Virus record (IMG/VR): IMGVR_UViG_3300037264_000108
Span: 1-25,793 of that record
DNA length: 25,793 nt
Reading direction: 5' to 3' (one strand)
From: a virus
The position numbers were made by a program, and so were the translations under genes. Each line of letters starts with the position of its first letter. The stretch's first letter is position 1. Below the pieces are notes generated by a model, which worked only from the letters and a program-made list of their open reading frames with translations, was not told the origin of the DNA and did not search any database. This document shows, piece by piece, positions 15,684 through 22,077 of the stretch.

Positions 15684-16043
15684 TCACGACTCCATCGAGC
15701 GGAACTCGTAGGCATCGCTCGCAGCCAAGCCTCCACCTGTGATGTCGAGCTTGATCCGGTAGACAGGGAAGAGGACATTCAGGATCTCATCGCCACCTCC
15801 GGTGGTCAACAACTCAAGCGATCCAACTGCCAAGACACTACTCAGGTCCACATCGGTCCATGCTGCTGCTGGATCGTTCGACCATCCACCCTGCAACGTG
15901 ACGCTCCCTGTCGGCACTCCTCCCGTTGTCACGAGGTAGGTGATCCCGATGAGCGTGGCAAGACCATTCGGGGTCCACGGATCGCTGTAGTACGTCCCGT
16001 TGGCGGTGATGCCGGTGATGATCTGCTGAACTCCTGAACGCAT
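15684..16043 (-). CDS. Small beta-rich structural protein
   Basis: A 119-residue protein: RSGVQQIITGITANGTYYSD, then LATLIGITYLVTTG, SVTLQGGWSNDPAAAWTDVD, and FPVYRIKLDITGG. It is almost all strands, like a single jelly-roll or Ig-type domain. It has GAGAGG six bases before the ATG and gaps of about ten bases to both neighbours. Its place between two neck candidates suggests a decoration or collar component; the function is inferred from position only. Confidence 0.6.
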   Translation of the reverse strand: MRSGVQQIITGITANGTYYSDPWTPNGLATLIGITYLVTTGGVPTGSVTLQGGWSNDPAAAWTDVDLSSVLAVGSLELLTTGGGDEILNVLFPVYRIKLDITGGGLAASDAYEFRSMES

Positions 16044-16052
16044 CGTGACCTC

Positions 16053-16937
16053 TCAATAGAACGAGTAGTAGTACCTCGGCCGGGCTGCTGCCGAGCCAGG
16101 TAGTCTGGTGGGTCCGAACCTGCCGTACACCCCACCAGAGACGAGCACCCCGGGGGAGCCGAGGTTCATCGAGGCGATCTTGAACGTCTCAAGACGCTCA
16201 CGGAGATCCTTCTCCTCCATGTCCAGAATCGTCTGCCAACGGGTGAGGTAGTCCCTCCGGTCGAGCCATGCGACCGACACGTTGCGAGGGTCAGGCTGCT
16301 CGACGTAGCTCCTCATCAAGTGCTTCAGGATCTCGACGTAGAGCGCCTGCTCCAAGAGCGCACCCCACTGAGCGAGCGGGAAGTTCGTGAGGTCGTAGGT
16401 CTGGTGAGGTTGGGCGATCGTGTTGAGCCGTCCCACCGCAACCCGGAGAAGCTGCGCCATGCGTCCTCGACCGAAGGCGGTCTGGAAGTAGACCTGAAGA
16501 TGAGGACCGCCGTAGGGCGAGTCATACAGGTCACGGAAGCGGATGTACGTCTGCTCGACGAGCGCCTTCATCTCCGGCGAGAGGGCGTCGTAGTCCGGGT
16601 GGGCCGCTCCAACCTCCAAGAAGCTCTCGTAGGTCTGGGGCACCGCAGCGATGTCGTAGGACCAGATGAGCTTGTAGAGGCCCGGAGTCTGCGTGTGGGC
16701 CGACGTGAGGGTGAACTCGAACGTGCCCGTAGAGATGTAAGTGGCCGCAGTAGGAGCGAAGATGACCGTGGGAACGGCCGGAGGCGGTTCGTCCGTCTCC
16801 ATGCTCACATCAGCCGTAGCTCCGTCTGGGTCGGCAGGAACCCCAGCGATATGGACGACCAGACCGAAGGTCGGCTGATCGAACTGGGAGACGTAGACCC
16901 GATCGAGAAGGGCATAGGGATCGACGACCGACACCAC
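16053..16937 (-). CDS. Neck-region structural protein with Ig-like N-terminal domain
   Basis: A 294-residue protein from GTG 16937, which shares a base with the previous TAG (TAGTG). Residues 1-105 are strand-rich (FGLVVHIAGVPADPDGATAD, TGTFEFTLTSAHTQTPGLYK, LIWSYDIAAV), resembling an Ig or BppU-like domain. Residues 115-260 are helical (LSPEMKALVEQTYIRFRDLY, MAQLLRVAVGRLNTIA, ALLEQALYVEILKHLMRSYV), ending in a glycine/tyrosine tail (ARPRYYYSFY). The helical part could be a connector or adaptor domain. No family is recognised with confidence. Confidence 0.6.
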   Translation of the reverse strand: MVSVVDPYALLDRVYVSQFDQPTFGLVVHIAGVPADPDGATADVSMETDEPPPAVPTVIFAPTAATYISTGTFEFTLTSAHTQTPGLYKLIWSYDIAAVPQTYESFLEVGAAHPDYDALSPEMKALVEQTYIRFRDLYDSPYGGPHLQVYFQTAFGRGRMAQLLRVAVGRLNTIAQPHQTYDLTNFPLAQWGALLEQALYVEILKHLMRSYVEQPDPRNVSVAWLDRRDYLTRWQTILDMEEKDLRERLETFKIASMNLGSPGVLVSGGVYGRFGPTRLPGSAAARPRYYYSFY

Positions 16938-17527
16938 TACACCTCGACCACATCGAGGGTGATCTTCGCTGTGGTATCAGCCTCCATCGTGGTCGTCGTG
17001 CCGTCGGTCTTCATCCTCAGAGCGTAGGTGAACGCCCCCGACCCACCAGGCAGGTCGAAGAACTCGATGGACCCAGCCGAGTCGGGGTTCTCGTAGAACC
17101 TCTCGATCAGATCGGTGACGCCACGACGAATGCGGATGAACGCATCATCGCCAGTCATGTTCCGCCACGAGGCCACTACTCGAATGCGGCGGTTGCCCTC
17201 GGGCACCATCACACCAACCGAGGTGACGGTCTGGAACGCTGCCGTGTTCTCGATGAAGTCGGTGGTGCGTTCAACCCGACCGAGATGGCCTGTGGGGGCA
17301 AGACGTTGGAACGTCGCTCCATCCCATCGGTACACAAGGCCCGTGTCCGGCTGAGACCAGAGCATTCCCTCTTGGGGGATGCCCCAGACTGGAGGGCTTC
17401 CAGAGTCCTCGATAAAGGTGCCCGGATGGTCGTCGAGGATCTGCCAGTTGGCAGCGATCTCCGCCGTATCGAAGTTGTCGGTGGTGATCGGCTTGGCGAT
17501 CCCGAGTCTGGCGCTTGGAGTTGGCAT
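16937..17527 (-). CDS. Fibre-like virion protein
   Basis: A 196-residue protein. The N-terminus (ARLGIAKPITTDNFDTAEIA then ANWQILDD) carries the same KP-x4-DN-x-D...AN(W/Y)xxLD motif as the protein at 14289-14894. Then comes GMLWSQPDTGLVYRWDGATF, typical of short fibre repeats, and a beta-sandwich C-terminus (RRIRVVASWRNMTGDDAFIR, RIRRGVTDLIERFYENPDSA, GSGAFTYALRMKTDGTTTTM). It is a probable appendage or head fibre. The ATG lies eight bases after repeated element D, with GAGG seven bases before the start. Confidence 0.65.
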   Translation of the reverse strand: MPTPSARLGIAKPITTDNFDTAEIAANWQILDDHPGTFIEDSGSPPVWGIPQEGMLWSQPDTGLVYRWDGATFQRLAPTGHLGRVERTTDFIENTAAFQTVTSVGVMVPEGNRRIRVVASWRNMTGDDAFIRIRRGVTDLIERFYENPDSAGSIEFFDLPGGSGAFTYALRMKTDGTTTTMEADTTAKITLDVVEV

Positions 17528-17535
17528 CTGTCGTC

Positions 17536-17571
17536 CTCACACCTTCGGTGCCGTTAGCTTCTTCTCGACAG
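17536..17571 (-). promoter_or_regulatory. Repeated 36-bp element, copy D
   Basis: CTGTC, 21 bases, AAGGTGTGAG on the minus strand, both halves exact. The spacer is the most divergent (AACGGCACC instead of GATTCCACC). It sits in the widest gap of the window, between a 9-bp-stem hairpin (17574-17602) and the ATG at 17527. A hairpin immediately followed by the element resembles terminator then promoter. Confidence 0.65.
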
Positions 17572-17573
17572 GA

Positions 17574-17602
17574 CAGCGACCCCCGAGAACCGAGGGTCGC
17601 TG
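17574..17602. terminator. GC-rich hairpin, possible terminator or RNA processing site
   Basis: CAGCGACCC at 17574-17582 pairs perfectly with GGGTCGCTG at 17594-17602 across an 11-base loop. There is no U-run on the transcribed strand, so classical intrinsic termination is uncertain; such U-poor hairpins are often proposed as terminators in high-GC bacteria. It lies 35 bases after the SAP-like gene and two bases before element D. Positions 17603-17636 hold nothing recognisable. Confidence 0.5.
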
Positions 17603-17636
17603 CCGAGGAACCGGGTTGGACGGGAGGGAGTGTTGC

Positions 17637-17969
17637 CTAGCCAGTTCCTCGGATCAGAGCGATCAGGTCAGCCTTCTTGATGCCGACCGGAACACCCTCG
17701 ATCCCCTCCTCTTTGGCGAGAGCCTTGAGTTGGGGGACCGTCAGACCTTCGAGACCATCATCCGTACCCGCTGGATCATCTGCAACGCCCTCGACCTCCG
17801 GGTTGGAGGCAGGGACGGTATCCGGCTCAACAGCAGCCGGAGCGGCCGGGGTAGAACCCTTCGGAGCGAAGATGTCCTCAGCGATGGTGTTGCGGATGTC
17901 CGAGAACCGGGTGGTGCCCCGAGTGTCGTGGACCGCAACGATGTCGGTGTTCTGGCGCTTGTAAGTCAC
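17637..17969 (-). CDS. Small protein with C-terminal SAP/Rho-N-like domain
   Basis: A 110-residue protein from GTG 17969, five bases after AAGGAG. Residues 1-37 (TDIVAVHDTRGTTRFSDIRN) are structured, and residues 38-73 are an Ala/Pro/Glu linker. Residues 76-107 (LTVPQLKALAKEEGIEGVPV then GIKKADLIALIRG) match the two-helix pattern of SAP, HeH or Rho-N domains: L-x-x-L-K-x-x-A-K-x-x-G ... K-x-D-L-I-x-x-I. These small domains bind nucleic acid or proteins and recur in phage structural genes. A role in contacting packaged DNA or another virion protein is possible. It is the last gene before the hairpin at 17574. Confidence 0.65.
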   Translation of the reverse strand: MTYKRQNTDIVAVHDTRGTTRFSDIRNTIAEDIFAPKGSTPAAPAAVEPDTVPASNPEVEGVADDPAGTDDGLEGLTVPQLKALAKEEGIEGVPVGIKKADLIALIRGTG

Positions 17970-17988
17970 GATGACTCCTTGATCCGGC

Positions 17989-18534
17989 CTATGACTGAGA
18001 AGGCAGGGCGTCTTGCGAGATGACCACTCGGGTCCAGACCTTCTTCGGTGTGAAGCCGTCAGCCTCCACCTCGGTCGCTGACTCGGTGAGCACGAACTGG
18101 TCGATCAGGTGGCGATGGCTGCCACACAGAGGAGGAGCATCGCCCTTCTGCAACTCGGCCACCGGAACGGGGTTGGCACACTGGCCCGTTCCCCGAGAGT
18201 CAGGACCGATGCAGGAGACCTGCACGATGTCACGGTTGGCGACCTCGTTCAGAGAGAGCTTGGCCTGCTCCTCTTCTTGCTCTATGCGCTTGCGCCACAT
18301 CTCCGATTGGCTCTCGAACTTCGCAAGGATCTCGGGTTCGGCTTCGACGATCTCCAAGATGCCCCGGTTCACAGCCCGACGGAAGTTGACGTTCTCCAAG
18401 AACGCTTCCGGCACCTGCTGGACATCGTTGTGCATCGGATCGCCCTTTCCGCCCCACTCCACCGATTCCTTGGTGGCGTGGTCCTGAAAGACGGTCGGAC
18501 CCTTCTGGTTGTTGCGGACGAGAACCAACGGCAT
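17989..18534 (-). CDS. Virion-region protein with possible zinc site
   Basis: A 181-residue protein. The N-terminus (PLVLVRNNQKGPTVFQDHAT, then HNDVQQVPEAFLENVNFRRA) is followed by a charged helix (KRIEQEEEQAKLSLNEVA). Residues 108-142 carry C108, C119, C137, H140 and H142 (VSCIGPDSRGTGQCANPVPV ... PPLCGSHRHL), a candidate zinc site. The C-terminal strands (GFTPKKVWTRVVISQDALPS) follow. The ribosome site is AGGGAG about nine bases before the ATG. No family is recognised. The gene lies among accessory virion genes, so it is probably structural. Confidence 0.6.
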   Translation of the reverse strand: MPLVLVRNNQKGPTVFQDHATKESVEWGGKGDPMHNDVQQVPEAFLENVNFRRAVNRGILEIVEAEPEILAKFESQSEMWRKRIEQEEEQAKLSLNEVANRDIVQVSCIGPDSRGTGQCANPVPVAELQKGDAPPLCGSHRHLIDQFVLTESATEVEADGFTPKKVWTRVVISQDALPSQS

Positions 18535-18557
18535 AGCTTTTCTCCCTGTTCAGAGCC

Positions 18558-18734
18558 TTACGGCCCAGCGATCTCTGCGAGCTTGTCGGCCACAGCCTGC
18601 TTGGCTGCCTCGATCTGGTCAAGGTACTCGGCCTCGGTGACTTCTGTGACTCCATCAGGAACCACAACTCCATTCCCGATGGCGTACGAGTACGACCCAT
18701 TGGCATTCAGCCAGAACTTCTTTACGACGATCAT
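18558..18734 (-). CDS. 58-residue small virion-region protein
   Basis: Begins MIVVKKFWLNANGSYSYAIG and ends in a helix (TEAEYLDQIEAAKQAVADKL). I chose ATG 18734 because it overlaps the preceding stop as ATGA; a longer start at 18794 would lie 60 bases inside that gene. The G-V-T-E-V-T-E-A-E-Y segment resembles G-A-T-D-I-T-E-G-E-F in the protein at 13966-14280. The function is unknown. Confidence 0.6.
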   Translation of the reverse strand: MIVVKKFWLNANGSYSYAIGNGVVVPDGVTEVTEAEYLDQIEAAKQAVADKLAEIAGP

Positions 18735-19453
18735 GCCGGAGTCCCCACGATCGTCAAGATACCAAGATTGAACACCATGATCGAAGCGTTCCATGCACCG
18801 ACGTATCCGAAGTCCAACTGAACGTCGATGTCGATGCTTTCTCCCGGGTCAAGTATGGGAAGTCCCATGAAAAGTCCGTTGGAAATATCAACAAGGGTTG
18901 CCTCATCAGCAGACTGATACCCGTTGATACCAAATGGGAGCACCGTTCCGTCCCCGCCGAATGCAGGATCATCACCGATGGTTCCACTCAACCCGATGAT
19001 GCGCTGGTTGATGTCGTTGTATCCGCCTCCGTCTAGCTGAAGCTGACACTTGAGATCAGGGAAGCACGAACCTTCGGGGAACATATTCGACCGAAGGATC
19101 GAATGTGCAGTTAGGACCAGCGGACGAGAAGTCGTGTTGGTGAACGTCGTCGAAGTAGGCCCAGCAACGATCGTACGAACGAATGGCGCAGACGGAGCCA
19201 CCGGACCAATGATGAGAGCAAACGCCCCTGTCTGGTGCGTCAGGGTGGCTCCTGCAAGCTCTGAGCCGGTGTCGATGACTTCGAGGACCACCCCGAACAC
19301 ATCGGGGTCGATCTGATCGAACTCATGCGGAGTCAAGGCGATGGTGTCGCCAGGGTTGCCAGCGGTGCCGTTCGGGAGCGCAACGATCCCTGATCCTGGC
19401 AGTACGAGGACCAGGATCGGGCGTTCCTTCGTCGGTGTGGCGGTGAAGGACAT
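18731..19453 (-). CDS. Virion accessory protein, LPNG-domain paralogue 3
   Basis: A 240-residue protein. Residues about 12-60 (LVLVLPGSGIVALPNGTAGN then PGDTIALTPHEFDQIDPDVF) match the N-terminal domains of the proteins at 19457-20080 and 20530-21261: I-V-x-L-P-[ND]-G, then GD-x-[IV]-x-L-[TN]-x-x-E-F, then a [VLI]-G-x-[VI]-L/V strand. The C-terminal 170 residues are beta-rich (VRTIVAGPTSTTFTNTTSRP, LVLTAHSILRSNMFPEG, IDIDVQLDFGYVGAWNASIM) and different from the paralogues. That suggests a common attachment domain carrying exchangeable outward domains. It is a probable capsid or neck accessory protein. Confidence 0.6.
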   Translation of the reverse strand: MSFTATPTKERPILVLVLPGSGIVALPNGTAGNPGDTIALTPHEFDQIDPDVFGVVLEVIDTGSELAGATLTHQTGAFALIIGPVAPSAPFVRTIVAGPTSTTFTNTTSRPLVLTAHSILRSNMFPEGSCFPDLKCQLQLDGGGYNDINQRIIGLSGTIGDDPAFGGDGTVLPFGINGYQSADEATLVDISNGLFMGLPILDPGESIDIDVQLDFGYVGAWNASIMVFNLGILTIVGTPA

Positions 19454-19456
19454 GGA

Positions 19457-20080
19457 TCAGGTCGCCTGAACCAGAATCTCCAGAACTCCCGCCCCAGCGG
19501 TGAAGGCGGTGACCGCAGCAGCCTCGACCTCGATGGCCTGACCGGCGAGGAAGGCGTTGTCGCCTGTGGTCGGGTCGGAACCCGTCGTGATCTCACCGAC
19601 TGACGAGGTATTCGCCAGGGGGAGGACGAGAGTGGCGTCGGGAGAACCGACGTTGGTGGCCCCGATCTCCAAGTTGAAGGTGATGGTCGCAGCGGCTCCG
19701 GTGCCGACCTCGGTGGTCAGGAAGCGCCAGGAGAGGATGTCGCCATCGAAGCCCGGCATGTCGATCGAACCACCGGAGGGGATCGAAGGAGGAACACCCG
19801 GGATGATCGAGGTAACCGGGCCGTTCACGACCGAAGCCAGATCGAGTGCTACCTGGACGATGAACAGATCAGCGGAGCCAGGCAGGGGGATGGTCCCTCC
19901 TACGAGGTCGAGAACCGTGCCCAGCAGGGCGACGTTCAGATTCGAGAACTCCTCGTCGTTGAGGGCAACGATGTCCCCCGGCTCGTAGGGGTAACCATCC
20001 GGTAGTTGGACGATTCCCTGACCGGAGCGGACCCGGACGAGGTTGTGGCGAGGCCAGTCGTAAGCGGCTTGGGTGCCCAT
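19457..20080 (-). CDS. Virion accessory protein, LPNG-domain paralogue 2
   Basis: A 207-residue protein. Residues about 13-62 (HNLVRVRSGQGIVQLPDGYP then YEPGDIVALNDEEFSNLNVA) carry the shared N-terminal domain. The C-terminal domain is strand-rich (ILSWRFLTTEVGTGAAATIT, FNLEIGATNVGSPDATLVLP, AIEVEAAAVTAFTAGAGVLE), like a jelly-roll decoration domain. The ATG has GGGAG six bases upstream and is 26 bases downstream of repeated element B, which makes it the first gene of a putative unit. Confidence 0.6.
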   Translation of the reverse strand: MGTQAAYDWPRHNLVRVRSGQGIVQLPDGYPYEPGDIVALNDEEFSNLNVALLGTVLDLVGGTIPLPGSADLFIVQVALDLASVVNGPVTSIIPGVPPSIPSGGSIDMPGFDGDILSWRFLTTEVGTGAAATITFNLEIGATNVGSPDATLVLPLANTSSVGEITTGSDPTTGDNAFLAGQAIEVEAAAVTAFTAGAGVLEILVQAT

Positions 20081-20106
20081 GTGATCTCCCTGGAGGGTCG
20101 TTTCCT

Positions 20107-20142
20107 CTCACACCTTGGGTGGAATCAGAGGGGTTGGGACAG
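20107..20142 (-). promoter_or_regulatory. Repeated 36-bp element, copy B
   Basis: CTGTC, 21 bases, AAGGTGTGAG on the minus strand, both halves exact, with TGATTCCACC in the spacer. It occupies the 69-base gap between the stop of the gene at 20150 and the ATG at 20080. It is closest to copy A on the left (CTGTCCCAACCCC in both) and to copy C on the right. Confidence 0.7.
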
Positions 20143-20149
20143 GCTCGGG

Positions 20150-20533
20150 CTACTCCTCGACCACCACGAGGTCGTTGCCCGCATCGTTTGTTGCGATTGT
20201 AAGAGAGCCGGGACTCTCGAAGATGTATGGCATACCCCCGGGAAGCCCGGCGATTGGCTGTCCATCCACCGTGGGACGGTCTGCTGTCGGTCCTCCCGTG
20301 GGGGAGATGACGTAGATGGTGACCTTCCTTGCCGAAGCAGAAGTCACATGACTCAGGGCGTCTCCGGTGAGCGGAGTGATCGTCGGGCCAGAAGGACTGG
20401 TAGCCGCCTGAATCTCGTCTGAGGCTGTCTCCCACTCGATCTGGGTCAGTTCCTCGGCCCCAGGTTCGCCCGAGAGGTCTACATCGTCAGGGGAGGTGCC
20501 CAGAGAAGCAGGACCGAAGCGCCAGTACCTCAT
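20150..20533 (-). CDS. Virion accessory protein, duplicate of a C-terminal domain
   Basis: A 127-residue protein whose start overlaps the upstream stop (ATGA). Residues about 64-127 (HVTSASARKVTIYVIS, ADRPTVDGQPIAGLPGG, SLTIATNDAGNDLVVVEE) align by eye with the C-terminal 90 residues of the preceding protein (RITSTSARRVLILWEN, ASRPTVNGIPLF, ITIRTNLGTDDLTVVEEL). This looks like a tandem domain duplication. The N-terminal 60 residues (RYWRFGPASLGTSPDDVDLS) are unique. It is probably a surface-exposed decoration or fibre protein. Confidence 0.6.
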   Translation of the reverse strand: MRYWRFGPASLGTSPDDVDLSGEPGAEELTQIEWETASDEIQAATSPSGPTITPLTGDALSHVTSASARKVTIYVISPTGGPTADRPTVDGQPIAGLPGGMPYIFESPGSLTIATNDAGNDLVVVEE

Positions 20534-21261
20534 AGCTCCTCCACAACAGTCAGATCGTCGGTCCCCAGATTCGTACGGATGGTAATAGCCGGGAGAGTTC
20601 CGTCGCAGTTCAAGTCACCGATGACGATGGAAGCACCACCTTGGGAGGACTGTTGGAACAGCGGAATGCCGTTGACCGTGGGGCGAGAGGCTGATGCAAG
20701 TGCTGAGTTCTCCCACAGGATCAGCACCCTTCGGGCCGAAGTCGATGTAATCCGTTGTGCCGTGGCTACAGGAAAGGCGTCAAAGACCCGGGTGACGATG
20801 ATCGTGCTCGGTTGGGGTTGTGCCCCACCAGAAGTGATGTTGACATCGACAGGCGTGGAATCGTCGATCGTTACGGTGCCATCGACGGTGATGATCCCGC
20901 CACCATCGTCGATCGAGAGGGTAAAACCCCCGTCATCGACTGTCAGGGAACCGCCGTTGTCATCCACCGAAACCGGCTCGGTAACCGAAACCGTGCCATC
21001 GACCGTGATACTGCCCCCGCCATCGCTGACCGTGACCGTGCCAGGGATGGAAACGGACCCTGTGACCTTCACCGCATCGGCGTCGATGGGGATGTTGTCA
21101 AGCTCGTCGCCTGGGGCAACGAGAACGATCGTCCCGATGATCGAAGGCGGGATCGAGGCGAACTCAGCGTCGGTGAGGTCAGCCTCCTCCCCCTCGGCGT
21201 AGACCCTTCCGTTGGGGAGAACGATCGCCTTGTAGCCCGGAGCTATCGAGACGTGGATCAT
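20530..21261 (-). CDS. Virion accessory / fibre-like protein with DGGG repeats (LPNG paralogue 1)
   Basis: A 243-residue protein. Residues 1-55 (YKAIVLPNGRVYAEGEEADL then TDAEFASIPPSIIGTIVLV) are the shared N-terminal domain. Residues about 68-145 are short beta repeats built on DGGGSITVDGTV-like units (SVDDNGGSLTVDDGG, LSIDDGGGIITVDGTV), which would form an extended solenoid or shaft. Residues about 150-243 form the C-terminal domain duplicated in the next gene. It has a strong GAGGAGGG ribosome site. It is a plausible capsid fibre or long decoration protein, encoded next to the nuclease inserted after the capsid gene. Confidence 0.6.
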   Translation of the reverse strand: MIHVSIAPGYKAIVLPNGRVYAEGEEADLTDAEFASIPPSIIGTIVLVAPGDELDNIPIDADAVKVTGSVSIPGTVTVSDGGGSITVDGTVSVTEPVSVDDNGGSLTVDDGGFTLSIDDGGGIITVDGTVTIDDSTPVDVNITSGGAQPQPSTIIVTRVFDAFPVATAQRITSTSARRVLILWENSALASASRPTVNGIPLFQQSSQGGASIVIGDLNCDGTLPAITIRTNLGTDDLTVVEEL

Positions 21262-21297
21262 GGGTCAGCCCTCCTCATCCCTTCCCTGCTCTTGGAG

Positions 21298-22029
21298 CTA
21301 GGAAGGCAGGAAGGAAGAGAACATCTCGATGAATGACTGGCGATCCGCCCTGCGGAGTCGGTCGATCTCGTCGTATCCGAGGACGACAAGGATTCCCCGC
21401 TCGGTCTTCCATGCGGTCCACTTTGCATCGTCGTCCGGGTGTTCCTGGCCCTTGACCTCGATCCACAGATCGAGTTGCGGGATGTAGAGGTCTGGGGCAT
21501 ACCAGCCCGAATCGAGCTTGATGGCCGTAGCCCGATTGACTCGCTCGATGCCGACTTTCAGGAAGGATGCCAAGCACCAGACTAAGCCTTCCCATGAGGA
21601 GTCAAGCAGTACGTCCTCATCCCGAAAGGCGAGATGGTGCTTCGTCTTAGTGTGTTTCTGAGCGCATTCGTTCGAGCAGAACTTGTGCCCTGGAGCAGAT
21701 TTCCTACGAACCACTTCTTTGCCGCATGTTCGGCAATAGAATGTGATGTAGTTTTCTGGTTTGGACTGCTTCTTCTTCCCGTACTTCTTACGGCACTCAT
21801 CGGAGCAGTATTGCTTGTAGGTGTAGACGTTCTTTCCAGTAGCAGATCGTCTTGGAATGACCGCTCCGCATGAGCATGTCTTGTCAGGCTTTCGTACTGC
21901 ATCTGCGCCTTCTAGGTTCCGGCACATAGCCGAGCAGAAACGGGCCTTGGAAAAACGAGACGGAGCCACCGCAAAGGTGACCCCGCATCGTTCGCACGTC
22001 TTGGAAATCTTCGTAGATGCTCGTGGCAT
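21298..22029 (-). CDS. Free-standing PD-(D/E)XK nuclease with three zinc modules, probable homing endonuclease
   Basis: A 243-residue protein that does not belong to virion structure. Three short zinc modules come first: C12/C15/C32/C36, C52/C54/C75/C79 and C99/C102/C118/C122, each ending in FCS- or YCS-x-x-C. A nuclease domain follows, with E147 (DSSWEGLVWCLASF), D180 (WYAPDLYIPQ) and E191-V-K193 (LWIEVKG), the PD-x10-ExK catalytic pattern. Zinc modules plus this fold suit DNA-recognising mobile nucleases of phages. It sits alone between the major capsid gene and the fibre-like gene. Its zinc-coding half is lower in GC (a hand count of 21721-21780 gives about 47%), a sign of transfer. The ribosome site is weak. 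The activity is inferred from the motif. Confidence 0.75.
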   Translation of the reverse strand: MPRASTKISKTCERCGVTFAVAPSRFSKARFCSAMCRNLEGADAVRKPDKTCSCGAVIPRRSATGKNVYTYKQYCSDECRKKYGKKKQSKPENYITFYCRTCGKEVVRRKSAPGHKFCSNECAQKHTKTKHHLAFRDEDVLLDSSWEGLVWCLASFLKVGIERVNRATAIKLDSGWYAPDLYIPQLDLWIEVKGQEHPDDDAKWTAWKTERGILVVLGYDEIDRLRRADRQSFIEMFSSFLPS

Positions 22030-22039
22030 CCCGTAAGAG

Positions 22040-22063
22040 TGACAGGGGTTCTCGATCCTGTCA
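22040..22063. other. Inverted repeat between capsid and nuclease genes
   Basis: TGACAGG (22040-22046) pairs with CCTGTCA (22057-22063) across a ten-base loop, in the 48-base gap after the capsid stop. It could attenuate transcription into the nuclease gene, or be a nuclease or regulator site. There is no U-run. It does not match the 36-bp element beyond CCTGTC. Confidence 0.45.
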
Positions 22064-22077
22064 ATCTACACAGGGTT

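Noticed and set aside
15725-15764. Weak element-like match inside the gene at 15684-16043 (GACAG with 21-base spacing to CTCCACCTGT)
   Set aside because: Only five of ten right-half bases match, it is intragenic and has no start downstream. It is at chance level.
20108-20152. Amber read-through adding PEPVPTPLIPPKV to the protein at 20150-20533
   Set aside because: After TAG the frame continues 12 codons to TGA and the peptide resembles one inside the long head protein. The similarity is explained by the 36-bp DNA element, whose reading frame relative to upstream genes differs between copies.
22040-22070. TTGACA (minus strand, before the nuclease) as a host -35 promoter box
   Set aside because: No acceptable -10 sequence lies 16-18 bases downstream, and TTGACA is part of the inverted repeat.
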